A program made the translations under genes and the position numbers. The notes beneath the pieces were generated by a model that saw nothing but the letters and a program-made list of their open reading frames with translations, did not search any database and was not told the origin of the DNA. A stretch of 64,000 bases of DNA from Paratinospora sagittata (Eukaryota; Streptophyta; Magnoliopsida; Ranunculales; Menispermaceae): the NCBI GenBank assembly GCA_035771175.1, contig CM069598.1, positions 5,602,194 to 5,666,193 on the forward strand, in the 5' to 3' direction. Of the stretch, positions 13,601 to 28,600 are shown one piece after another. Position 1 is the stretch's first letter. The number at the start of each line of letters is the position of its first letter.

Positions 13601-16600
13601 AGAGTATAACCTCTACAAAAATAAGCAAAAAAATTTGGCTTATTATATTAGAGCTTAAACCTTTAGTATAAATAGAGGTTCATTTTAAAGTAGAAGTAGA
13701 TTCCGAACAGAGTTACAAAACATGCCTTACTCTGTTGAATCTCATGTAGCCTAGGTAGATTCGTCAATGTTTACAAGTCATGGCAAAATGAGCCTTGAGT
13801 TGTATCTCTTTATGCATTTGTGGGTTTGTAAATATTTGAATACAAATTGAAAATTCCAATAAATAATTCTTGGATTCTTTAAAAAAAATAAAGGGTAAAA
13901 TAAAACAAAAAATAATTGATAGTTTCACATGCCGAAGCCATATCCAAACTAAGTTTCAAACTCATCATAATCATATCAAACCTTTACCTCAGCCATGGTC
14001 TCGTATTTCCAGCATACTTAGTTTTAATCTCTAACAAAGAGCAACATGTGTAGGGGTTCATGGTATAGTACGGTTTGGTTTTGAGCCAAATTCAAACCAT
14101 ATCGAAGAATATTGGTTTTTGTAATTTCCAAACTGAGTTGAACCAATGTATACAGAAAAATCCTAATCTAACCAAAGGTCCAAAACTGGAGAAAGTTGGT
14201 TAGGTTTGCTTCAGATTGAATGGTTTTTATTTTCTTGAATGGAGGGATGTAATTTAAATGTTGACTTAGCCTTTGATAGTGCGGAAGGGAAGAAACAGAT
14301 TCATGTAGCCTGTTGATGCAAGATTTACCCAACACCAATATTTATAGGAGAAATATAAATGGGAATAGAAATAGGGGAGACGAGAAGAAGAACTAACCAG
14401 GCTAGGAGCTCGGATTGAGCTCCTGATATGACGACCTCAATGCTGAGGTCGAGAGGGCCCCAGGCGTCCGGACTCGCGACTCTCCTTCCGGTAGCACTGA
14501 GGTATCTCCTTGAAGGGCTGGTGTTAGGAGCATTGGTGTGGTGCCGACCTAAGACCCTCCAATGCCTAAGTTAGAGCCAAAAGCAGTATTTTAAGAATAG
14601 CACTTGTGTAAGGCTCAAAAGTAGAAATTTGTCTCTTACCCTTTTGGTGAATAGTGCAGAGATATTTAAGTGGAGGATCTGGTCCCCACTGAAGGGGACA
14701 GGTGGCAATGTGGTCCCCGATGGAAAAGTGGTCCCGGGGAATACGCGGTGTAGTCTTGTAGAGTTGGTTCGTGATGGTTGTTGACATAGGTTCCCAGCTA
14801 GGTCACCTCAGAAGCCCGAGCTGACAGACACACTGTTTTTCGAATTTTCTCCGCTTTGGGCTTATATTTGGGCCTCACCATGGGCTCCGCATTTTTATAA
14901 GCACCGATTTATTCATTATTCAACATAGCCGATCCCATGTACTTGGGAAAAAGCTTGGTTGAGTGGAGTTGGAAAGGTATGTAATTGGTCTACTCCCAAC
15001 CTGAAAATTATTATGCTCATTAAGGCTTGAAAATTGGGTTAACCTTTGATGTTATATTGTTATAGAGCAAATAAGGATGACCGGGGCCAAATCTAAGTTC
15101 CAAAACTTAATCCCATTGTTTAACCAAAAAATAAAAGACGTACTTAGTGTACGATGCTCCTATCATTGCAAGGCTTGGTCAATGATTGATATATGTAGCC
15201 TTACCTCCGCTTTGTAGAGGCTTTTTTGAAATTTGAACCTATGATCTTTGAGTTCATTATTGTGGCATCCTCACTGTTGTGCCCTTCCAAGTTTGTTAGA
15301 AAAGTAATGCTACCTAATAAAAATCCACCACTAAAGCTATGAACTTGTGATTATGAACACTTAGAGTTATGTAGGTGCTAGTTTTAGGCTATGTTACCTG
15401 CACTCATGTATGAGTGTTGGATACTGGTACATATCTAGAGGTCTGACTTGTTCATTTTTAAATTTTGGGATACGGGGACTCGGCTATATTATATGTTATT
15501 TTTTCTGGGTTTTTTTTTCACTCATTTATTGTCCATTTTGTTCTCCCACTTAAGTCAATTTCACCTATTAGTTATTATTTTCTTTCATGCTTTCGCTTCT
15601 TTCCATTGGAGAATCTACATAGTAATGTTCTAAAATTTGAAGTGTTGGACACATATCACATACACATGTCGTATCATGAAGTGTCGGACACGGGTATGTC
15701 GGCCTAAAGTAAAGAGTTCGGGTAACAAAGGTTTTAGGCTTATGGTAATTAGTTGATATTTTAACAAATCATGAAAGATGACACAGGTCCAAATCAAACA
15801 AACTTAAATTGTATACATGCAATTGTATTTCTAAGAATTTATGTTGCAATAATGGAAAGTTTGGTCTTCTTTAACTTATTCATTTTGTTGGTGTTTTTAG
15901 TTTCATTTTTCATTTGAAAGTGCTGATGGGTCCACACCCTTTGCTTTTCTTTTAAATTTTCCTTAGGCATTGTAAGCATGATTCACTTACTTGGAAGAAA
16001 CTTCTACATCTAAGTCCATGTAAAATTACCTTATAGGTTTATTAGTTAGTAGACAATAACATTTTTAGACTACAATAATCAAAGTGCTTCTTCAGTGAGC
16101 TTACTGCTTTGTATTTCTTATTTTTATGCTTTTTCTGTTGTAGAACAAGCTTAAGGTCTATCTTGCACCTTTCCTCCATGGCATGCGCTATACGTCTTTT
16201 GGACGACACTTCACAAAAGTGGACAAGCTTCAGGAGGTATGTGAGGAAATTTCCTATCTGATTATGAGAAAATGGTAGACAAACCTAATTGTCTCTTTTG
16301 CTAGAGGCCTTCTAAGATAGAAGTCACTTGGCTTATTGTGTTATAAAAAGTTAATATTTCATAATAGAGGGTTTTTTCTTATGAACTTATATATAAAAGA
16401 AAATAATTCGAGGACTATGAAATGTTATTTATGTATGCTTCCTCTAGATGTGGTTCCTTATACTATCTATGGCACTCTCCTTGTCTCTATTTCATGGTTA
16501 GCAGAAGCATAAGCATGAAGCAACGTCAAAATGGGCTTCGAAACATGGAAGGATGATGACTTATTTCTATTTGCAAGTTCCACTAAAAATTGTGTCTTTT

Positions 16601-19600
16601 CACCACAATGTCACTTGGACCATGAAGGGATGCCAAAGCAGGACTAAGATGTTAGCAATATCCTAAGCAACCATTATGAAAAAAAAGTGTCTTTTAAAGA
16701 GCTTTATCAACTAAATGTTATCAGAAGAAAAGGCATAAAAAGAATAGAAATCTAATATTCTCTTCTCATGTGTGTGTGTGTGCACGTTTTGGGAAAAGAA
16801 ACAAGAATTTTATTAAAAGAAAAAAAGGAAGGAGGGATACAAAGACCGCTACTCTTCTAAAAGATGAGTTGCCTCAACTAAACGACCTTACAACAAGAGA
16901 CTCAGGTGGCGTCAACCACCTTCAACCAATCACTAAGACCGTAGCTGCCTCAAGGTTTGAAATGGCCAACCCATTGAGAAGCAAGAAAAAGGAAATTGCC
17001 CCAAACAATAATGGTAACCCGAAGCTCCTCTTTTAAGATCTTATTATTCCGCTCACTCCAAGTACTGTTTTTTTTTGAGAAGAGACAATAAAGATTAATA
17101 TTAATGTAAAGTAGTGGTTACATGCAATGAACGAGCATAAGGAATGCTCAGCAGGAACAACTGCAACTAGGACAATCTTCTACAGCCCTTATTGAACCCA
17201 TAAATGACTATTCCGATTACAAAAGAGCTCCACAGTTCCAAAACAAGTCAGAGAATGAATACCCTCCCCCCAATTTAGAGGTACATACCCATCCTGCCAC
17301 TAGAATTCTAGAAGACTCCCAAACAGAAGCTACGTCTCTGGACACACCCTTAAAAGTCCTGTTATTCTTTTCAAGCCATAAAGACCAAAGAACTGCAAAG
17401 GAAACAATGCATCCTATATCCTTGCCTCTTGAGGTAATACCTGCAACATGATTAAAAAGAAGGCACATTTCCACTAAGACTGGTTTAATGAATTTGCGGG
17501 GAAGGTAAAACTCCCTCTTTTGCTAAACCTGAGAAGCAAACGTGCAGTGAAAAAAGAGATGATCCAAATCCTCTTGATCCTGGAGGCATAACATGCAGCA
17601 TTGGGGAGAAATACACCAATGTGGCATACGTCTTTGAAGCAAGTCCTGGGTGCACAACCTGTTAAGAGATATTAGCCAACCAAGCACTTGAATTTTGGTT
17701 GGAAGTGGTTTTTTCCAAATGTGGCGAGAGAGGTTGGGCGACGAAGGATGTGGGTTGTCAATTAGGTGGCTGAAAAAAGACTTACAGGAATAGTGCCCAG
17801 TGTTGTCCAAATTCCATAAGAGACAGTCATCAACATCAGGGGAGAACATGATTTGGTCGATACGGGCAAGGAGGGAGACAATTTCAGCTTCTTCTCTATA
17901 AGTCAAGGGTCTAGGAAAATGAAGGTTCCACGAGGGTCGTTGGTTGATGTTAGAAAAATGCTGTGTAAGGAAAAAGGCAATACGTTTGTTAGCAGTTTTT
18001 GAAAGTCGAAACAGATTTGGAAATGAAAGTGCTAGGGGGTTATCTTCACACCAAGGATCTTCCCAAAAATGGAATTTTTGCCCATTTCCTACGTTGAGAG
18101 TGATGTGGGGAGAAAAACAAAGCTGAAGGCTTGAAATGAATTTCCAAGGGCTACGATGTGAGGCATGTGAAGTGCATCTTGAGTCCCAACCATAACCAGT
18201 GCAACCAAACTTACTTCGAAGGACTTTAACCCAAAGAGCCTCCTCCTCATTCATGAACCTCCAAAGCCACTTCGTGCCAAGAACCTGATTTCTAATTTTG
18301 ACATTACCAATGCCAAGACCACCACTTGCCTGTGACATCTGTACCTTTTTCCAGCTGACAAGATGAAAACCCTGCCCATCATCAGCACCCTTCCAAAAGA
18401 AATTTCTCATTAATCTCTCTAATCTGGTCACCACCTGATCCGGAGCACCAAATGAAGACAGAAAGTAGTTTGGAATTGCTTCCAAGACTGATTTGATGAG
18501 GATAAGCCGACCTCCCCTTGATAAAAAGCTTCTTCTCCAGCCACTTAGTCTCTTTTCAACCTTAGAGAACACTGGGTCCCAAAACTCCTTTTTCCTTGGG
18601 TTACCTCCCAAAGGTAGACCTAGGTAAGACATAGGCCAGCACCCAACCTCACAGCCTACTCTATTAGCCATCATTGAGACAACACCCGGATCCAAATTAA
18701 TACCCATAAGTTGACTTTTCTGCATATTAACCCGCAATCCTAAAAGATTGCAAAACATTGAAGAACATCCAACAAAATGGCCACATTCTCGTCGTTTCCA
18801 TGAACAAGGAAGAGTGTATCGTCTGCATATTGGAAATGAGAGACCTCCACCCTCTCCTTTCCAACGCTGAATCCTTGGATAAGTGAACAATCACAAACTT
18901 TTTGGACCAGCCTCCCCAGCACATCGGCCACAATGGTGAAAAGAAAAGGGGAAAGTGGATCCCCTTGTCTCAAACCTCTACTAGCGCAAAACTTACCTCT
19001 AGGCCTTCCATTGATAACCACCGAGTAAGTCACCGAACTAATGCACCCATGAATCCAACGCCGTCATCTAGTGCCCATACCTTTCTAGTGCTCACTCCAA
19101 GTACTCCATATCTTTGACAAAAAAAAGTGCTCCATATAATTCCACAAAGGATCACCAACCAGTAGTCTTTCATGATCCTGGAGATAGCAGCAACATTGAG
19201 TCGAAGAGACAGGTGTAAATTGTAATTATGGAGAACCTTGTCAATGTTGAGCAAAGTGTGCACTCTCCATCTTTCCCAAATAGTCCTGGTAAGTGGTGAA
19301 TAAGCAACTTAAGACAAATGCTTTGAAGTTTCTCCCTTCTGGCTGCATAAACAACACCAATCTGGGGAAATAGAACAGTGAAAAGAATGTTAGCAGTTAA
19401 GTTTGCCTCGGGCTATAAGCCGCACTCACACTTTGACCTCAGGGGGCACATGAGCTTTCCGAAGGTTGGAATAAGGGAAGACTGGGAGGTTTGGGCTCTC
19501 AATTAGACAAGAGAAAAGAGATCTGGTGTGGTGGAGAAGGTTCCAGATGACTCTAGGGACCATAATCTACAGTCATCCCTAGAAGACAATTGAATATTTT

Positions 19601-22600
19601 CAACCATATTGAATATTTTCAACCATATTGAATATTTTGGTGTTTATGAAATGACATTAATTTGAGTCTAGCACCTTATTTCTTGTGGCGTCATGGTCCT
19701 ATTTGTCTTTCAATACATATGTCGTACACTTTTCAAAAGGTTAGAAAGAGTTGTGTGCTAACAATTGCAAGAAAAGATTTCACTCTTAATAGAGCGGAGT
19801 GTAGGAAGTAGCTTAATGTAACAAACCATTTGTAGTTGTGAAAATGCTTGTCGAGTTGTGTTGAGTAGAATCAGTAGATATATGTGGAAGCTGCTTATCT
19901 TTATCAGCAAATGAAAACATTATTTATGGAAGGAATTGTACTTGATTAGGACTTAAGAGTGAGTGACAATCACAAATTTTTATGGATAAACTCTATGTAA
20001 TGGACTCTAGTACTCATATACAGATAGAGTTAGCTTTTGGGGATCAGGATAGACAGAGAATATCTTCCCTACAGCAGAACAAGCACAAGAAAGGTAAAGA
20101 AGCTTGGGGAAAGAGGAATATATGACATATGCAGCTTTATATTTCTAATATTTGGTTTCCTTGCATGTTAGGGCATGCTAGATTGCTTTCATGGGAAAAC
20201 TACATTTCCTCAAGAATGTATTGCATGAGAAAAAAATTTGCATTTGCTTTTGCTACCACAGATTCGTATAACATCACTTCTTTAGAATGAATTGGGGAAT
20301 CAGTATCTCTAGGTTCTCAGTATTCCATTTGCTTCAAGGCAATCATCTAAAATGCTATCAACAAGGGGAAAGTGATACTTCAGGGAGAAAGTCTGGTTTT
20401 TCTGTGATTAAAAATGAAATCCTTTTTCCTTTCATATCTCCTGATTTCCAGCTCTTATAAAATTTTCCCATGCTACTGTTTCCAAGAAAGCTAGCTTTTA
20501 GCTTTTTCATTCATAGCTAATGAAATTCAGTTAAACAGTTAAACCTGTTCATTGTATGTTATTTTAGAGGCTTGTCCTTATTCTCTTTTCTTTTGATGCT
20601 TCTCTGACCAATTCTTCACCCCCATCTCGTTTTAGCCACTTCTTGTTTCCTATTTAGAGGGAAAAGTCAGAGAAAGTGGGGGAAGGGGAGGACAAACTCT
20701 AGTTGAATGGCAGGATTATGATTGAAATGTGAAATTTTTGTTCCATCTGATAGTGTCACAACCTTTTTCTACAAGAATATTCAAGTAGTTGTTCTTTTTG
20801 TGTTATTTCTGTCGTTTTTTTTTCTTTGCTTTGTCAAGGAAAATTGTTTCTTTTATTCTGCAAACTAATGAGTGAAATCTTTAGAAAATTTTCTTTTTTT
20901 ACTGTAATTACATTACTTCAATTCCATTTCATTCCCATTTTCTTGAAATTATGCTGCAAAATGTTGAATACCAATGCTAAAAGCCTGTTCTGCTGTGCAG
21001 ATTGTTGATAAGCTTCATTGTTATGTTCAGAATGATGATGTGGTAAGAACTTGTTTAGTTTCTTGTAGTCCTAACAATCATGAGGCATGTAATTGTTGTT
21101 ATTGGTAATAAAACTACTATTAAAGCAACTAAACATGTCTTCCTCGAAACTTAAATGCTAGTACCTGGGTGAGGTTATGGTTGTACTGAAAGGCCATCCC
21201 TTAACTATAAAAAATCTTAGTAGCAATTTCTTAATTAAACCTGATACCAGCTGCTGTATGTATACAACTGTACATGATGATGATTTTAGTTCTCTTGTTG
21301 ACATTTTTACATTATTTGTATGTTTGAATTATTTTATCTATTTAGATCTTAAGATAAGCATGTGGATAAGGCTTATGACTTCAGCAATTGGCCCATATAT
21401 CTCACATCCTCTGGTAGCACCCCCAGTCTAATCTTAGAATGAAACTGAAACTGTACTTTCATATTTGTAGAGTCCCTAGGGAACAAGACTTAATGGTGGG
21501 CAAGGATCATCAAACGCAGGCATAGGCTGATTTGGGTCTGGTGTCTTGATCAACAATAAGAGGCCCTTGGAAATGTATTTATTTTATTCATCAGGAATCC
21601 TTAAACGACTTGGTTCTAAAAGTGGGGGATGGGGCAAAATTAGGTTATGGGAAGATGTGTGGTGTGGACCTGTTTACCTTGCTGCTGTGTACGACTATCT
21701 TTATCTTATTGATTCCACCATAGAAACCAATTTCACTTTTTTGTGAGGTTTGTATGAATTGCTCAAATCATAAGACTTGAATCTTGGGTTGTAAGATTAG
21801 AAATGTGAATTGTAAGATTCTATTTTTTATGGTTCATTATAAAATTCAAGAACACTGCAATTCATGTTAAGGATTTTAATCAATTTCCCTTGAGTTAAAT
21901 CGTGAATTGTATGATTCATAGATTTGAATCGGAATTCTTGAAAGTGCAACTTTGCTTTATATCTTATATAAGGCATTGAGTTAGCTGTGGTTACAATTTG
22001 CACTTAACTTGAATGGGTATGAAATATGAATGAAATCTTTATAGAATTCTTTTTGACATATTTTTTGTTTCTGCTTTCTAATGAACTTTAATTCTTTTTG
22101 TTTGTTTGTAGATTGTTGATTTTGCTTGTGGAGCTAATGATTTCAGTTGGTTAATGAAAAAAAAGCTTGATGAAAATGGGAAAAAGTGCTCTTTCAAAAA
22201 CTACGATGTTATTCAACCAAAGGTAGAGCACCATTCTATTTTACTTTTTCAACACACTCTGTGTTTTTATATATTCTAAATGGTCGCAGTATTGTGAATT
22301 ATTGGAGGAAGGTGGATTTGGTAACTCTTTTTTTGTTCTTAAGAAGAAACAATATATTTAGTAGAAAAAGAACAATTGCAGGGAGAACAAGATGTCCTCC
22401 TTGATCCAAGACAGAGATCAAAACAAAGATTACAAGATGTTGGCTCATTATTTCAAGTCTCAATCACTCAGATCGACTTCTCCTCCCTACTTTGCCTACT
22501 ATGGTCCAATTTCAAACCACATTCTTGTGAGTTTACACACAATTATAAAATCTAGCTCTTTTCCTTCAAATATTCTGCAGTTCCTTTCCAATCAAATTGA

Positions 22601-25600
22601 ACAAATTGCCACCATTACTGTCACTCTCCGTATGTATTGAGTTTTAATGGGATGATTGGTAGCCATAGCCAAGGCGAATAACTACTCTCTATTGGCTACA
22701 TTCCCACTTGAGATGCTTAATTTGATGTAGATCCTACTCAAGAATTCTCCATTTAAGAGCCAATGAATGAAAGTATGGTCCATTGTTTCACTAGCCTGAT
22801 TATAAAGGGTGTAACATTTGAGAGATAGGCAAAGGGGCTTCCTTCTTTGGATACAACTGACAATATTTATTTTCTTATGAGCAATAAGCCAGCAAAGATC
22901 TTTATTTAGATAGAATTTCAGCTTTCCAAATGAAAAAAGCAGGTTGAAATATAGGGAGGGTGGGATTATCAATGAGGGAAGGAAAAGAAAGATTTGCAAG
23001 TGAAAGTGCCAGAGTGGCCAGGGTCTCAAATTCTTTTATTAGGCATGTTGCACTGACCTAGGTTAATTTCCTAGGTTTCAAACCTCTCATGAGGTGGATG
23101 CTTTAGGAGAGATTGTGACTTTTTGTTATTAAGTGGGAAACTAATTTTCTTTGACTTGTAAAAAGGGAATAGTGAAGAATCGCTATAACTCAGTAGTCAG
23201 CTGAAGGCGTGCTTCCACAATAAAATATGATGATGTGACAAGTTCGTAACTTTGATTCTATATATCTAGCGAGTCTTTGCATCCACAAAGCTGTCTTTTT
23301 GTTTTCCTAGGGCTTTAACCGGCCGGGAACTTGAGGAGATTCCTAACCTTCTAGCAAAACTTCAACACATCTCTTTATCACCTTGTCCGGACTGGGTTTT
23401 ATGGCGTCTTGATTCCTCTAAAAAATTCACATGTAGGTCATTTTTTTTCTTGCCTTATAGAGTCATCAAATACCCCCGTTTTCCTTGTTCTTCTCATATT
23501 TGGCATGCACACATTCCATCCAAAGTTAAGGTATTTGGGTGGTCTCTGGCACACAGGAGACTCAATACTATGGAGATGTTGCAGAGAAGGCTTCCTAATA
23601 TGTGTCTTTCCCCTCATTGTTGCGTTTTTTGTAAGCTGGATGGTGGTTCTATTGATCGCGTTTTTTTTCATTGCCCATACGCCAAGGCTCTTTGGGGAAA
23701 TTGATATGCTTTTTCTGGTAATAGATTTCTCATCCCTCTTCTGGTTGTTGAAGGTTTGTCCTTGTGTCACATTCCTTCACTATCCAAGGATGAGAATGGC
23801 ATTGGTCAGATTGCTTTCTTTGCTACCCTTTGGATGTTATGGCTTGAATTCAATAACAGGATCTTTCACAACATTGCCAAATCGGAATTTCAATTGTGGG
23901 AAACCATTAAACTTACGGCTAGTACTTGGGTTTAGGTCTCACCTCATGCTAAGGGTTACTCTTTATTGGACTGGATGTTGAATTGGGATAATTGTATGTA
24001 TGTGGGTAGGGTCCATGTCCTTTAAGTTACCTTAGGGTTGTCATTTGTTCTTTTTGGTGTTTCATTTCATCACCTCTGGTGATCCGGTCTGATGTATTTT
24101 CCTTCTTATGATTAATATATGTTTCATTTGTTTCTTCTCAAAAAAAAATAAAAAAATAAAAAAAATAAAAAAATAAAAAAAATAAAAAAAGCTGTCTTTT
24201 TGGTATAGTTATTTGGTTCTGTTTAGAGGGTAGACCTTATATTATTTTTGAATGCTTACCAACAACACTTAATTTCCATGTTTTCCTTTTGCTTGATTCT
24301 TCTATGTGCATTCTGATATGAGGAGTTTGAAGGGTTGGATACCATGTTTTTGGTTATGATTTTGGCCCTGGGTCATATATATAAATTCCATGCTTGTCTT
24401 TAACTTACAAGCCTACAAGTATGCTGCTGGAAAACATTTCGTTAATGTCTTACATTTTCAGCTTAATCATTCTATTCCAGGCGTGTCTGATTCAATACCT
24501 ATTATAAAATGACGTGACAATTTGTCAATAGGACTTTTAAATAGTTTTATGATGGCTTAGTCTATCCTTTTAGAATTTACCCTCATTTTGAGAAAGCACA
24601 TAGAGACGTGACCCTCGCTCTATAGGATAATTGGAAATAAATGTGTTATCTAGCTCCTCTTTGTGAGGGATAAACAAGTGTCAAGACAAGGCCTCAACTA
24701 CATGATTTTTGGTGTTTAAATGATTTTCTTAAAGAAATTTTTTTTTTTAAATTTTTGAAAAACCATTAGTTGTTCATGTTCTTACATATAAGAGTAACTT
24801 TTGTTTTGTACACTTAACTAAGCCTTTTCCTGACTACATCGGGTTGACTACATGAATCCGCTTCAACATCTCTTGTGCTCACATATAAATTAAAAGTTAT
24901 TAAATGTTTCTTAAATCTTAATTATCTTTGTCCATGTTAATTTAGGTCTCCCTTTATCTTTATATTTATGTGGATTTTTGATACATCACTCTACCTAATT
25001 GGTGCATTCAAAGGTCATCTTTATATTTGTCCCAATCATTTTAATTGATTTTCTCTTATTATCTTCAATTGGGGCTACTCCTACCATTCCTTGAATATTT
25101 TTATTTCAAATTTTATCTTCCAGTGTTTTACCACATATCCATCTTTATATTCACATTCCTGTAACACGTACTTTGTTAACTTGTTTTTTGTTGCTCAACA
25201 TTTTGTTCCATAGAGCATGATTGGCTTAATAGTGGTCTTGTAATTTTTTCCTTGCATTAATCATATAATATTCTAGAAGCACTCCTCTACTTAACCCATC
25301 TTAATTTAACTCTGTGGTTCAAATCTTCACTCATTTCTCCTTCTTGATGAATAATTTATCCCAAATACTTAAAATTTTAGCTCCTTGGTATCTCTTGCCT
25401 TTCAATTTTCACTATCTCTTCAACTTAATTTCTGCTTTTGCCAAAATCACATTAAATATATTCATTGTTAGTTCTACAAATCTTGAACACTTTATATTCT
25501 AAAACCTCTCTCCAAACCTCTAGCTTATTATAGACTTCGGATTTAGTTTCATCAATTAGTACTATAGCATTATCAAATAACATACACGATGAAATATCTT

Positions 25601-28600
25601 CTTGAATATGTTTAACTAACTCGTTCGTAGCTAGTGGAAAAAGACGAGAACTTAAGGTAGATGCTTAGTGTAAACCTCATTTCTCCCTTTTTTTTTGGTG
25701 TACTTATTTTTGCAACTATTTTTCACTAAAACCTACCATATTATATCTCTACTTACCCTAGTATAGGTTTCCTCTAGATCAATAAAGACCTTGTGAAAAT
25801 ATTTCTTCTTCACTCTATACCTCTTCGTCAATCTCCTTAATAAATAAGTTGCTTCTGGAGTTGTTCTCCCAAGCTTTAAATCCAAATTGATTGACACAAA
25901 AGGTTCAACTCTTATTTCAATTCTTTATTATTCTCTGTTACATTTTCATAGTATGACTCATTAATTTAGTCTCTCTATAATTTGCACAATTTGAAGATCT
26001 CCTTTATTTTTTGATATAGTTATTAAGATGCTTTTCCTCCAAACATTAGACATTCTTTTAGTTGCTACAATACAGTTTTATTGAACAATGTAAATGTAGT
26101 TAGCATGAGACTCCAACTTCTCTTAAACCATTCCAAACCTCAATAAGAATGGCATCAGATCCTAAAATCTTTCCTTTTTTCATTTTTGTTTAATAATTCT
26201 ATGAAAAAAATTATTGTCGTAAGTTACCCCTAAGTTTTCATGTCTTTCTATACTTAAATTTTCCAAATGGTTCCCATTTAATAATTCTTCAGAAAAGTTT
26301 TCCATCTTTCATTGATCTCCTTCTTAACTTCTTTTATTAAGATGCTTTGATTTCAGTTTTAATACATATAATATGGTTAAAATTTTTTGTTTTTCTTTCC
26401 CTTGGATTACTTGACAAGCTTTGTTAGACGGAGAAAATTGCAATGGCTAGTTGCTACTGATTAAACAAATAAATAAATAGTTCTGTTCAGTAAGTAATAC
26501 TTCGGCTCTTCTGAACTAAAAAATTTGCAAGTTAAAACTTGTTTTGTTGTTTTCTTTTTTGTTGCACTTTTTATTAATACAGAGATAAATGTGCATATAG
26601 TGTTGGTTTCTATTATTTTACTATCTTCTTCATGTTCTGTTGTCCTCCTAATTCCTGAAGCAGCTTAGTTAATTCCAATATTATGCAATAATTTGCAATT
26701 TGATTTGTGCTGAATGAAGAATGAAATTGATAAATTGATCACAATTTTTTGTCTGTTAACCATGCACTTGTGCTTTGGGTTTTTATGAATCTTCTTTGCA
26801 GAATGATTTTTATTTTGAGAAAAGAGATTGGATGAAAGTTCGTACTAAGGAGTTGCCCACTGGGTCTAAATTGGTAAGAAACTTAAAAAATTTCTTTGGT
26901 TGCACCTAGACTTCGTAGTGAGCTGATGTTGGGATGAGAAAAGCTTCACCATTTTATTTTTTCTTGTGGTTTGAGTAGATTATGGGCCTTAATCCTCCTT
27001 TTGGCGTTAAAGCAGCTTTGGCAAACAAGTTCATTGACAAGGCCCTCATTTTTAGGCCAAAGCTTCTCATTCTTATTGTTCCAGAGGAAACTGAGAGGTA
27101 CTAGTTGACAGACCGACTCTCTCTCTCTCTTTCTCTGTGAATTGCATAAATTGTATATTTTCTTTATATTATACCAGATTAGACAAGAAGAAACCGGCAT
27201 ATGACCTGATTTGGGAGGATGAGAAAAAACTTTCTGGAAAGGTAAGTCACGAAAGTTCATTCTGTTGCATTTTATATCAAATAGCATGATTTTGTCGCAT
27301 GGACTCATATCTGAATTTTTTTTCAGTCCTTCTACTTACCTGGTTCAGTAGATGTTAATGACAATCAAATGGAGCAGTGGAATGTGAAACCCCCACGTAT
27401 CTATCTGTGGAGTCGATCAGACTGGACTGCTAAGCATAAGGACATAGCATTAAAGCATGGCCATTTATCAAAAGATGAGGCAGAGGAGGTGCATGTGCAA
27501 GAAAACCATGATGAAGCACAGAGGGAGCTTCCAGTGGATATATCTCCAGATCGCAAGGACCCTGTTGATATTTCCAAGCTTATAAAGGAGTATGGTGGCA
27601 TTCCTGAGCAAATAAATGATTTTCCTGAAGAACATAATGATGCACAACCTGAAGAGAACAAGAGTGCAGTCACCCAAAACTGGTATGAAAACTTCTTGCC
27701 GGAACATGAGACTGCAACTAACCACAGCAGGCGTGGTGATGACAAAACCCAAGACTTGAATGGTTCTGCGAGAAGATTGCATAAGACTCCAAAGGGTAAA
27801 AATAAAAGGAAGCCATCGAGGGGAGCAGCTAAGACATCACCCAGAGGCAAAAATGATGCTGACTTGTCTCGAGCCACAGAGACGCCCAAGGGAATGTGTG
27901 GCGTGAATTCACCATATCAATCCGCAAATGCTGAAACTCTTATGGATGGTCGTTCATCTGAGTTCCACAGGAGTCCCTCTCAAATATTAGGGCACTTCCA
28001 GCACGGGCTTTCGGGTACAGGTTTGGACTATGGAACAGGACTTGGAGGGATCCGAACTAGTATTCCAAATGAAGATTTGGATGAAATTTCTAGGAGGTAC
28101 AGTACCCCATTTGCAAGTAGGTCAGATCATGCCTGGCCAAGTGCCCCAAATGTTGCTCATGATGAGTACGGGATTCGGGGATCAAATGTTCACACACATT
28201 ATGCGGGTGCATTGGATGAATATAGTAATAAGGAGACAAATGTAAGGCAACTTCTTCGACTTTATGGTCCACACAATGACACTAATTCTTCTGCTCAGAG
28301 AAGCTCTCTTCATGGTCAAGACAATGGATTTAGCACTTTGAGTTCGCTATCTTCCACTTCTTATGGTGGTGCTCCAGGTTTGGCATCTGACTCAACTTAT
28401 GGCAGAACGAATTCTTCAGCAATGCAGAGGTATGCGCCACGCCTCGATGAGTTGAATCACACAAGGGCGAGCCCTTTCGGAGCTGAGCCCCCAGTTATGG
28501 GTAGAAGTAGCATTTTTGACAATTCTGGATCACTGTACCCTCCTGGATCTAACCGCCCTGGTTTCCATCCCGACACTTTGGGCTTTGCTCCTGGACCGCA

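Noticed and set aside
27401..27889. Long minus-strand frame opposite the last EDM2-like exon
   Set aside because: Shadow of the conserved plus-strand coding sequence with biased composition; no independent support.
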